64,000 nt of DNA, taken from positions 62,001-126,000 of the forward strand of contig CAINNJ010000001.1 in assembly GCA_903851195.1 (NCBI GenBank). Reading direction: 5' to 3'. Below, piece after piece: positions 50,749 to 59,700 of the stretch; position 1 is the first letter of the stretch, and every line of letters starts with the position of its first letter. The translations under genes were made by a program, and so were the position numbers. The notes under the pieces are model-generated. The model had not been told where the DNA came from, made no database searches, and saw nothing but the letters and a program-made list of their open reading frames with translations. The stretch comes from an uncultured Acidobacteriia bacterium. Its GTDB lineage: Bacteria > Acidobacteriota > Terriglobia > Bryobacterales > Bryobacteraceae.

Positions 50749-53700
50749 ATGCCTTCTAAGTTCTCCCCTATCGCTGTAACAGGTGTCAGCGCGATTTTCC
50801 CCGGCTCCACGGACGCCCACGGCTTCTGGCGCGACATTCTGGCCGGGCGCGACCTGATCACCGAGGTCCCCGCTTCCCGCTGGCTGCTGGCCGATCACTA
50901 CGATCCGGACCCCAAAGCCGACGACAAAACCTACTGCAAGCGCGGCTCGTTCCTGGGCGAGATCGATTTCGACCCCATCGAGTTCGGCGTGCAGCCGGCC
51001 GCGATGAACGCCACCGACACCTGCCAGATGCTGGCGCTGATCGCCGCCCGGCAGGTGCTCGACGACTCCGTCAAAAATCAGTTCCGCGAAGTGGACCGCG
51101 AGCGCGCCAGCGTCATCCTGGGCGTCACCTCCGGCCAGCAGCTTTTCCTCAACGTGACCTGCCGGCTGCAGCGCGGCGTCTGGATGAAAGCGCTGCGGGA
51201 ATCCGGCGTGGACGAAGCGCAATCGGCCGAGATCTGCGACCGCATCACGAACTCCTACGTGCCCTGGCAGGAAAACACCTTCCCGGGTCTGCTGGGCAAC
51301 GTGGTGGCCGGTCGCATCGCCAACCGTTTCAATCTGGGCGGCACCAACTGCGTGATCGACGCCGCCTGCGCCAGTTCGCTCTCCGCGCTCGCCATGGCGG
51401 TGGACGAACTGCACCTCGGGCATTCCGATCTGGTGATCACCGGCGGCGCCGACACGTTTAACGACGCGCCCATGTTCGTGGCCTTCTCGAAAACGCCCGC
51501 GCTTTCGCGCACCGGCGACTGCCGCCCGTTTTCCGACAAGGCCGATGGCACCATCCTCGGCGAGGGCGTATCCTTATTTGCTCTGCGCCGCCTCGAAGAC
51601 GCCGAACGCGACGGCAACCGGATCTATGCGGTGATCCGCGGTCTCGGCTCCTCTTCCGACGGCCGTTCCAAGAGCATTTACGCGCCCGTGCCGGAAGGCC
51701 AGGCTAAAGCGCTGCGCCGCTGCTACGAGTCGGCCGGCTACGGCCCGGAGACGGTCGGGATGGTGGAAGCGCACGGGACCGGAACGGTGGCGGGTGACGC
51801 AGCCGAATTCGAAGGCCTCCGCCAGGTGTTCAGCGAAGCACAGAAGCACCGGCCGGACAGTGAAGAAAATCAATGGTGCGCGCTGGGCTCCATCAAATCC
51901 CAGATCGGGCACACCAAGGCGGCAGCGGGCGCGGCGAATCTCTTCAAGGCCACCATGGCCCTGCACCACCGGATTCTCCCCCCCACCATTAAGGTGGACC
52001 GCCCCAATCCCAAGCTGAACCTGGAGCAGAGCCCGTTCTACCTGAACACCCAGACGCGCCCCTGGGTGCGTCCGGAGAATCATCCGCGCCGCGCTTCCAT
52101 CAGCTCGTTCGGCTTCGGCGGCACCAACTTCCACGTGGCGCTCGAAGAGTACGAAGGCAAAGGCGTGAATCCGCCCCGGCACTGGAACGCCGCCGGAGAA
52201 CTGGTCCTGCTGGGCGCCGATTCGCAGGACGCCCTGAATCAGAAGTGCCGCGACTTTTCGGCCAAAGCCACCGACGCGAATCTGGCCGAACTGGCGCGCG
52301 ATTCGCAACTGGCGTTCGATGCCGCCCAGCCGTTTCGTCTCGCCGCCGTCTGCGACTCCGCCGCCGACGCGAAAAAGCGTCTCGATCCCGCCAATCGCGC
52401 CATGCCGGGTGTCTACTCGGGCTCCGGCGCCCTTGCCGGCCGCACGGCGTTCGTGTTCCCCGGGCAAGGCAGCCAGTACCCCGGCATGACCGCCGACGTC
52501 TCCATGGCTTTTTCGGAAGCGCAGTCCGCCTGGGACGGCGCGCCCTGGCTGGCCGGAGCCGTCTTCCCGTCGCCCGTTTACGACGACGAAGCCCGGCGCG
52601 CCCAGGCCACCCGCCTGACCCAGACCGAGTGGGCCCAGCCCGCCATCGGCGCCGCCAGCGCGGCGCTGCTCAACATTCTGCGCAAGCTGGAAGTCACGCC
52701 CGACTGCGTCTGCGGCCACAGCTTCGGTGAAATCACCGCGCTCTACGCCTCCGGCGGCACCGATTTCGACACCATGGTGAACATCGCGCGCAAACGCGGC
52801 GAGCTCATGGCGATCGCCTCCGAAACGCCCGGCGGCATGTTGTCCGTCCGCCACAGCGCGAACCAGCTGCGCGAGTGGATTTCCGAATGGGGCGTCGACC
52901 TTTCGGTCGCGAATCTGAACGGCCCCAGCCAGACGGTGCTTTCCGGCTCCATCGTGGCCATCGAAGAAGCCGAGACGCTGCTGAAGAAACACGGCAACGG
53001 CGTGGTCCGCCTGCCCGTTTCCACGGCCTTCCATTCGCCGCTGGTCGCTCCCGCGGCCGGTGCGTTCCGCGAACATCTGGAAGACTGCGAGATCGTGGAC
53101 GGCGACCTGCCGTTCTACGCGAATTTCGATGGCGAACTGCACCCGGTGGACGCGACCGCCCTGCGCGACCGCCTCGCCGACCAGGTCTCCAGTTCCGTCC
53201 GCTTCCACGAGATGGTGGACCGCATGTATGAGGATGGCGTCCGGACTTTTGTCGAAGTCGGACCCTCGGCCGTGCTGAGCGGTTTGGTGAAGAGCATCCT
53301 GGGCGATCGCCCGTACACCGCGATTCCCCTCGACCGGCAAGGTGCAAACGGTGTGGTGGCGTTGTGGCATGGCCTCGGCCAGTTGGCCGCGCTCGGCGTC
53401 CCCATGAACTGGGCGGCGCTGCGCGCGCAGCACGACATCCAGCCGCAGCCCCCGGCGCAGGAAAAGAAGAAGTTCATCGTCAGGATCAACGGCGGCAATT
53501 TTGGCCGCCCGTATCCGGATTTGAGTGCCGCAGCCCCGAATTCCGCAGCCCCGAATTCCGCAGCCCCGAGTTCCGCAGCCCCGAGTTCATTAGGAGTTAA
53601 GGTATTGCCCAAGCCTGCCGCCCGTCCCGTGGCGCAACCCGTAGTTCCAACGGTAGTTCGGGAAGAGCGGCCGATCGTCGCCGCGCCCGCCCCTGTGCCC

Positions 53701-56700
53701 GTGCCCGTCCCCGCGAAAGTTCCGGCGCCTGTGCCTGCAGCGCAGCCCGCCCCGGTTCCGGTTGCGGTGCGTCCCGCCGCAGCCCCCGTCCAGGAGTCCA
53801 CCGAACTGTACCGGGTCTTTCAGGAGTCGATTTCCTCCGCCCACAGCGGCTGGCAGTCGAATCTCGCCAAAGGTCACGAGGAATATCTGAAAGCGATGGA
53901 GAGCGCGTATTTCGCGGCTCTCGGCGCACCGGTGCAGGCTTATGCGGCCCCGGTGGCACCGCCGTTGCCCACCGCGTCGATCCCCGCTCCGCCGCCGCCC
54001 GTGGCAGCGCTTCCGGCTCCGGTCGCAGCTCCCGCCCCGGTCGCAGCTCCCGCCCCGGTCGCCCCGGCACCCGTTGCCAAAGCGCCTGCCCCGACACCCG
54101 TGCCCGTACCCGTCTTGAAACCGGTGGCAGCCGCTCCGGCAGCCCCGAAACACAACGTACGCGAGACCCTCTGGGCCTTAGTCTCCGATAAAACCGGCTA
54201 CCCCTCGGAAATGCTGGAACCCGGCATGGCCCTCGAAGCCGACCTCGGCATCGACTCCATCAAGCGCGTCGAGATCTTCGCCGCCGTGCAGGACGCCCTG
54301 CCCGGTCTGCCCGAACTCCCGCACTCCGATATCGGCCGCCTCCGCACCCTCGACGACATCGCCGTCTATCTCGAAGGGCACCTCTCCCAGGCTGCTCCGG
54401 CAGCCGTTCCCGCCGCGCCGGCAGCCGTCAGGGCCACTCCCTCGGCTGACATTCGCGGCATTCTCCTCGGCGTCATCGCCGAAAAGACCGGCTACCCCTC
54501 CGAGATGCTGGAACCCGGCATGGCCCTCGAAGCCGACCTCGGTATCGACTCCATCAAACGCGTCGAAATCTTCGCCGCCGTGCAGGACGCCATTCCCGGC
54601 CTCCCCGAACTTCCGCACTCCGATATCGGCCGCCTCCGTACCCTTGACGACATCGCCGTGTATCTCGAAGGCCATATGGGGCAGGCTGCCCCTGCGGCTC
54701 CTGCTGCAGCAGTCCGGACCGCCCCCGCCGCCGACATCCGCGGCATCCTCCTCGGCGTGATCGCCGAAAAGACCGGCTACCCCTCCGAGATGCTGGAACC
54801 CGGCATGGCTCTCGAAGCCGACCTCGGCATCGATTCCATCAAACGCGTCGAAATTTTCGCCGCCGTGCAGGACGCCATTCCCGGCCTGCCCGAACTCCCG
54901 CATTCCGATATCGGCCGGCTCCGCACGCTCGACGACATCGCCGTCTATCTCGAAGGCCACATGGGCGGCCCCGCCCCCGCCGCCACTCCGGTAATCGCCG
55001 CGGCAGCGCCTGCAGTCGACATGCAGGCCATCCTGCTCGAAGTGATCGCCGAAAAGACCGGCTACCCGGTAGAAATGCTCGAACCCGGCATGGGCCTCGA
55101 AGCCGACCTTGGCATCGACTCCATCAAACGCGTCGAAATCTTCGCCGCCATGAGCGAACGCGTTCCCGGCATGAAAGAGCCGGACATGGCCGAACTCGGC
55201 CCCCTGAAGAGCATTGCCGACGTTGCGGGTTACCTGCAGGGCGCACCGGTTGCCGCAACAGCGCCCGCCGCAACCGCCGCCGCAACCGCGAAAGCCACCC
55301 AATCCGGACTCCGTCACGCCGTCATCATCCGCCCGGCGCCCGCCACCAACCACTCCATCCTCAACGAAAACATCGGCTCCATCTCCATCACCGACGACGG
55401 TCTCGGCATCGCCGACGCCCTCAGCGAACTGCTGATCGTGCGCGGTTACGAAGCCGCCGTCTCTTACGAAGTTCCCGAAGGCGTGCACGCCGTGATCTGC
55501 CTCGCCGGTCTGCGCCAGTTCCCTTCCCGCGCCGCCGCCATCGCCGCCAATCGCAGCGCCTTCGACGTAGCCCGCTCCGCCGCCACCACCATCGCCGACA
55601 GCGGTCTCTTCGTCACCGTGCAGGACACCGGCGGACGCTTCGAACCGGCCGACGAGATCCGCGCCTGGGCCGGTGGCCTGAGCGCCCTCGCAAAAACCGC
55701 CGCGCTCGAATGGCCGAAAGCCGCCATTAAAGCAATCGACGTGGAAATCGCCGGCCGCACCCCGCTAATCGTCGCCCAGGCCATCCTCAACGAACTGCTG
55801 CAGGGCGGCCCGGAAACCGAAGTCGGCCTGAACGCGAAGGGCGAACGCGTGACCGTGGAAACCACCTCCGGCCCCGCCGCCGGTTCCGCCATCGCTCTCG
55901 GTCCGGATTCCGTGATCGTCGCTTCGGGCGGCGCCCGCGGCGTCACCGCCCAGTCCCTGATCCATCTCGCGAAACAGACACACAGCCGCTTCGTGCTCCT
56001 CGGACGCACCCCGCTGGCCGACGAGCCTTCCTTCTGCAACGGCGTGGCCGGTGAAAACGCGCTCCGCCAGGCTTTCGTGGCTTTCGCCAGGGCCAGAGGC
56101 GAAGCCGTCGCCCCGGCCGCCGTCGCCGCCCAGGCCGCGCAGGTCATCGCCTCGCGCGAAGTCAACGACGTCTTAGCCGCTTTCAAAACCGCCGGCTCCG
56201 AAGCCCGCTACATCGCGGTCGATATCCGCGACCGCGATGCCGTGAGCAAGGCTCTCGACGAAGTCCGCGCCGCGTGGGGACCGATCGCCGGTCTGGTCCA
56301 CGGCGCCGGCGTCCTTGCCGACAAACTCATCGCCGAACTGACGCCGGAACGTTTCGACGCCGTCTTCTCCACCAAAGTGGAAGGCCTCGAAGCGCTGCTC
56401 GACGCTACCCGGCAGGACCCGCTCCGCTTTATCTCCCTGTTCTCCTCCGTCGCCGCCCGCCATGGCAATTCCGGCCAGGCCGCCTACGCCATGGCGAACG
56501 AGGTGATGAACCGCGTCGCCCACGCCGAAGCCGCCCTGCGCCCCGCCACCCGCGTGAAGAGCCTCAACTGGGGACCGTGGGACGGCGGTATGGTCACGCC
56601 CGCGCTGCGCCGCCACTTTGAGCAGGCAGGCATCGGCATGCTCGGCATCGAAGAAGGCGCTGCGCTGTTCTCCGACGAAATTCTGCACGGCTCGGACGGG

Positions 56701-56742
56701 GAGATCGAAGTCGTCCTCGGCCATCCCCTTTCGGCCGAATGA
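50749..56742 (+). CDS. PfaA-like PUFA/polyketide synthase subunit (KS-AT-4xACP-KR)
   Basis: A 1997-residue multidomain synthase. KS about residues 1-460, with Cys207 (DAACASS), His342 (EAHGTGT) and His388 (QIGHTKAAAG), an intact catalytic triad. AT about 540-870, with Ser658 in GHSFGE. A Pro/Ala linker about 930-1130 contains a conserved helical segment (LYRVFQESISSAHSGWQSNL). Four tandem ACPs follow, with phosphopantetheine Ser at 1170, 1268, 1363 and 1458 in the motif LGIDSIKRVEIFAA. KR about 1515-1990 (VIVASGGARGVTAQS; SSVAARHGNSGQAAYAMANE). Tandem ACPs are the hallmark of omega-3 fatty acid synthases. No DH domain is present after the KR, unlike some myxobacterial homologues. Overlaps the next gene by four bases. 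Confidence 0.93.
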   Translation: MPSKFSPIAVTGVSAIFPGSTDAHGFWRDILAGRDLITEVPASRWLLADHYDPDPKADDKTYCKRGSFLGEIDFDPIEFGVQPAAMNATDTCQMLALIAARQVLDDSVKNQFREVDRERASVILGVTSGQQLFLNVTCRLQRGVWMKALRESGVDEAQSAEICDRITNSYVPWQENTFPGLLGNVVAGRIANRFNLGGTNCVIDAACASSLSALAMAVDELHLGHSDLVITGGADTFNDAPMFVAFSKTPALSRTGDCRPFSDKADGTILGEGVSLFALRRLEDAERDGNRIYAVIRGLGSSSDGRSKSIYAPVPEGQAKALRRCYESAGYGPETVGMVEAHGTGTVAGDAAEFEGLRQVFSEAQKHRPDSEENQWCALGSIKSQIGHTKAAAGAANLFKATMALHHRILPPTIKVDRPNPKLNLEQSPFYLNTQTRPWVRPENHPRRASISSFGFGGTNFHVALEEYEGKGVNPPRHWNAAGELVLLGADSQDALNQKCRDFSAKATDANLAELARDSQLAFDAAQPFRLAAVCDSAADAKKRLDPANRAMPGVYSGSGALAGRTAFVFPGQGSQYPGMTADVSMAFSEAQSAWDGAPWLAGAVFPSPVYDDEARRAQATRLTQTEWAQPAIGAASAALLNILRKLEVTPDCVCGHSFGEITALYASGGTDFDTMVNIARKRGELMAIASETPGGMLSVRHSANQLREWISEWGVDLSVANLNGPSQTVLSGSIVAIEEAETLLKKHGNGVVRLPVSTAFHSPLVAPAAGAFREHLEDCEIVDGDLPFYANFDGELHPVDATALRDRLADQVSSSVRFHEMVDRMYEDGVRTFVEVGPSAVLSGLVKSILGDRPYTAIPLDRQGANGVVALWHGLGQLAALGVPMNWAALRAQHDIQPQPPAQEKKKFIVRINGGNFGRPYPDLSAAAPNSAAPNSAAPSSAAPSSLGVKVLPKPAARPVAQPVVPTVVREERPIVAAPAPVPVPVPAKVPAPVPAAQPAPVPVAVRPAAAPVQESTELYRVFQESISSAHSGWQSNLAKGHEEYLKAMESAYFAALGAPVQAYAAPVAPPLPTASIPAPPPPVAALPAPVAAPAPVAAPAPVAPAPVAKAPAPTPVPVPVLKPVAAAPAAPKHNVRETLWALVSDKTGYPSEMLEPGMALEADLGIDSIKRVEIFAAVQDALPGLPELPHSDIGRLRTLDDIAVYLEGHLSQAAPAAVPAAPAAVRATPSADIRGILLGVIAEKTGYPSEMLEPGMALEADLGIDSIKRVEIFAAVQDAIPGLPELPHSDIGRLRTLDDIAVYLEGHMGQAAPAAPAAAVRTAPAADIRGILLGVIAEKTGYPSEMLEPGMALEADLGIDSIKRVEIFAAVQDAIPGLPELPHSDIGRLRTLDDIAVYLEGHMGGPAPAATPVIAAAAPAVDMQAILLEVIAEKTGYPVEMLEPGMGLEADLGIDSIKRVEIFAAMSERVPGMKEPDMAELGPLKSIADVAGYLQGAPVAATAPAATAAATAKATQSGLRHAVIIRPAPATNHSILNENIGSISITDDGLGIADALSELLIVRGYEAAVSYEVPEGVHAVICLAGLRQFPSRAAAIAANRSAFDVARSAATTIADSGLFVTVQDTGGRFEPADEIRAWAGGLSALAKTAALEWPKAAIKAIDVEIAGRTPLIVAQAILNELLQGGPETEVGLNAKGERVTVETTSGPAAGSAIALGPDSVIVASGGARGVTAQSLIHLAKQTHSRFVLLGRTPLADEPSFCNGVAGENALRQAFVAFARARGEAVAPAAVAAQAAQVIASREVNDVLAAFKTAGSEARYIAVDIRDRDAVSKALDEVRAAWGPIAGLVHGAGVLADKLIAELTPERFDAVFSTKVEGLEALLDATRQDPLRFISLFSSVAARHGNSGQAAYAMANEVMNRVAHAEAALRPATRVKSLNWGPWDGGMVTPALRRHFEQAGIGMLGIEEGAALFSDEILHGSDGEIEVVLGHPLSAE
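53528..53587 (+). repeat. 15-base tandem repeat in the PfaA linker
   Basis: Four in-frame units CCGCAGCCCCGA(A/G)TT encode Ala-Ala-Pro-Asn/Ser-Ser repeats in the flexible linker before the ACP array. Copy number changes would keep the frame. Confidence 0.85.
54157..55250 (+). repeat. Tandem array of four ACP-encoding repeats
   Basis: Four copies of about 285-294 bases, the first three nearly identical at both protein and DNA level around the phosphopantetheine site; the fourth diverges after the attachment Ser (FAAMSERVPGMKEPDMAELG). Serine spacing is 98, 95 and 95 residues. Unequal recombination could alter the number of ACPs, which in characterised PUFA synthases affects product yield. Confidence 0.9.
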
Positions 56743-59700
56743 ACGCCTTCGAGCCCATTGCCATTCTCGGCCGAGGCTGCCTCTTTCCGGGTGCGACCAA
56801 TCCCGCCGAATTCTGGGAGCTGATCGCGTCCGGCGGTAACGCCATCCGCGGCTGCCCGCCCGGCCGCTGGCGCATTCCCGTGGAAAGCGTGCTGGGCAAG
56901 GGCCCGGAGAAAAGCCTCACGGATCAGGGCGGCTACGTCACCGGCTATACCGACGACGGCAGCCGGCTCGACCAACTGAATCAGTGGCTGCTCTACTGCG
57001 CCAAACAGGCGCTTCACGAAGCCGGAATCGACCGGGTGCCCGCCCGCACCGGAGCCATCGCGGGTGTGCTCGGCCTGCCCTCGGAAAGTCTCGCCGAATA
57101 CGCCGAAAACGTCTGGCTGAAGAAGCCCAACCGCATCGCGCCGGTGAACCGTTTCATGGACGGTTTTGCCGTGCACCGCCTGGCACAGACACTGCACCTC
57201 GACCTCGGCGCGTTCGCTCTCGACGGCGCCTGTGCTTCGTCTATCTACGCCATCAAACTCGCCTGCGACGCCCTGCACGACCGCCGTGCCGACCTGATGC
57301 TCGCCGGCGCCGTCAACCGCTCCGACGATCTCTACCTCCACATCGGCTTCAGCACCCTTAAAGCCGTCAGCCCCACCGGGCAGAGCCGCCCGTTCCACAA
57401 CCAGGCCGATGGTCTCCTGCCGGCCGAAGGCGCGGGCTTCGTGGTGCTCAAACGTTTATCGGACGCCCTCGCCGCCGGCGACCGCGTACTCGCCGTAATC
57501 CGGGGAATCGGCATCAGCAATGACGGCCGCACCGCGGGACTGCTCACGCCCTCGGAATCCGGGCAGGAGCGGGCTATCCGGGCCGCGTACGAAGTCTCCG
57601 GGCTCGAACCCCGCGATATCTCGCTCATCGAATGCCACGCCACCGGCACGCCCATCGGCGATGCCAGTGAAATCCGCAGCACCGGCCGCGTGTTCGAAGG
57701 TCTGCACAACGTCGCGATCGGTTCCGTGAAGTCGAACATCGGCCATCCGATCACGGCCGCCGGCATGGCCGGACTCTTCAAAATCATCGGCGCGATGCAC
57801 GCCGGTATCCGCCCCGCGACGCTGCACGTGAACGACGCCACTCTGAACCCCGCGCTCGCCACGTCTCCGTTCCGTGTCCTGCAGAAGAATGAAGCCTGGG
57901 CATCCGACGGCCCTCGCCGCGCCGCGCTCAGCGCCTTCGGTTTCGGCGGCAACAACGGCCATCTGATCGTGGAAGAGCCAGGCCTCACGCCGCCCGCTCC
58001 CGCCGGCAAGCCCGCACGCGTAAAGATCGCCATCGTCTCCGCCGGTCTGGTCTCCGGCCAGCCCGAAATCTCTCTCGAACTGCAGTCCCTCGGCTTTCCC
58101 CCGGCCGACCTCGAACAGAGCCTGCCCCAGCAGTTGCTCGGCATGCAGGCCGCCGCCGAAGCCATCGCCAAAGTCCGCACGCTGCCCGGCGCCCGCACCG
58201 GCGTCTATGCCGGCATGGGCGTGGACGCCGAGGTCGCGCGCTACGGCCTGCGCTGGCGCACCGGTCTTCCGGTCTGCCCGGCCCTGACTCCCGCCGCCGT
58301 CACGGGCCGCCTGGCGAATGTCGTCGCCAACCGCATCTCCAGCCGGTTCGATCTTCGCGGACCCAGCTTCGCCGTCATGTCCGAAGAGATCTCCGGCATG
58401 GTCGCGCTGCGCCTCGCCGCGCGTGCGCTGGAAGCGGGCGAGATCGATGCCGCACTCGCGGGCGCCGTGGATCTTTCGCGCGAACCGGTCCAGGAAACCG
58501 CCCTGCGCGCCGTCGGAAATTCCGAACCCACCGGCGACGCCGCCGTGTTTTTCGTCGTCAAGCGTCTGGATGACGCCGTGGCCGCAGGTGAAACCGTGCT
58601 GGCCGTTCTCGAAGAAGACCCCGGCGGACCAGCAGCCGATTTCACGCCCCGCTTCGGACACGCCCACGCCGCCGTCGGCCTGCTCCAGTTCGCACATCAG
58701 GTGCTGACGCGCAATCCCTCCACCGTGCGCATTGAGGCCCTGGGCGGCGTGGAAGCGTCGTCGTCATTTTCCCTGTATCCGGACCCGCCGCGCATTCATC
58801 TCGAAGACCGCGCCGCCGTCGTTCTCACCGGCTCCGAACGCCGCGTGACGAAGATGCGCGAAAAGCCCCTCGCGGGCGACATCGCCTTCGTGTTCGCGGG
58901 CGCCGCCGCCGCCTACCCCGGCATGGGCGAAACCTTCTTTCGCGCGTTCCCCGACCGGGTCCAGGAAGTCACCACCCGGATGCCGCGCGTGGCCGCCTCC
59001 GCCGCCTGGATCGCCGACGGCCGCACACCCAACGCCTACGAAACACTCTGGGCCAGTTCCTTCCTGAGCCAGGTGCACGCGCGCTTCACGCTCGGCGTTC
59101 TGGGCCTGCAGCCCGCCGCCGCCATCGGCATCAGTTCCGGCGAGACCAACGCGATCGCGGCCTTCGGCGCCTGGAACGACCTCAACACCTTCCACGCGGA
59201 GTTCGAAGCCGCCGACCTGTTCGGCCAAATGGCCGCTTCCCGCTGGCAGACCTGGCGTCTGGCCGTGCCCGAAGCCGAACTCGCCGAAATCCTCCGCGCA
59301 AACCCGGCACTGCGCCTCACCGCGATCCATTCCTCCGGCGAATACGTCGTCGCCGGCATTGCCGAAAACCTGCCGAAAGCGCGCGCGCAGCGGATTCATT
59401 ACGATCTCGTGGTCCACTGCCCGGAGTTCGCTCCCTGGCAGGAAACCTGGCGCAAACTGCACTCCCGCTTGACGACGCCCCCGGCGGGCATCCGCTTCTA
59501 CTCGCACGCAGCCGCGAAAGCCTACAAGCTTTCCAAAAAGAGCATCGCCGACGCCCTGACGAGACAGGCCCTCGACACCCTGAACTTCCCCGCCGTCATC
59601 GAAAAGGCGTGGAAGGACGGCGTTCGCGTCTTCATCGAACATGGTCCGCAGGGCGGCTGCACCGCCTCCATCCGCCGCATCTTGGGAGACCGCGAACACC

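Noticed and set aside
51574-53433. 619-codon minus-strand open frame, plus 54178-55488, 60135-61985 and 61992-63926
   Set aside because: All are antisense shadows of the PUFA synthase genes; compositions mirror the opposite frame.
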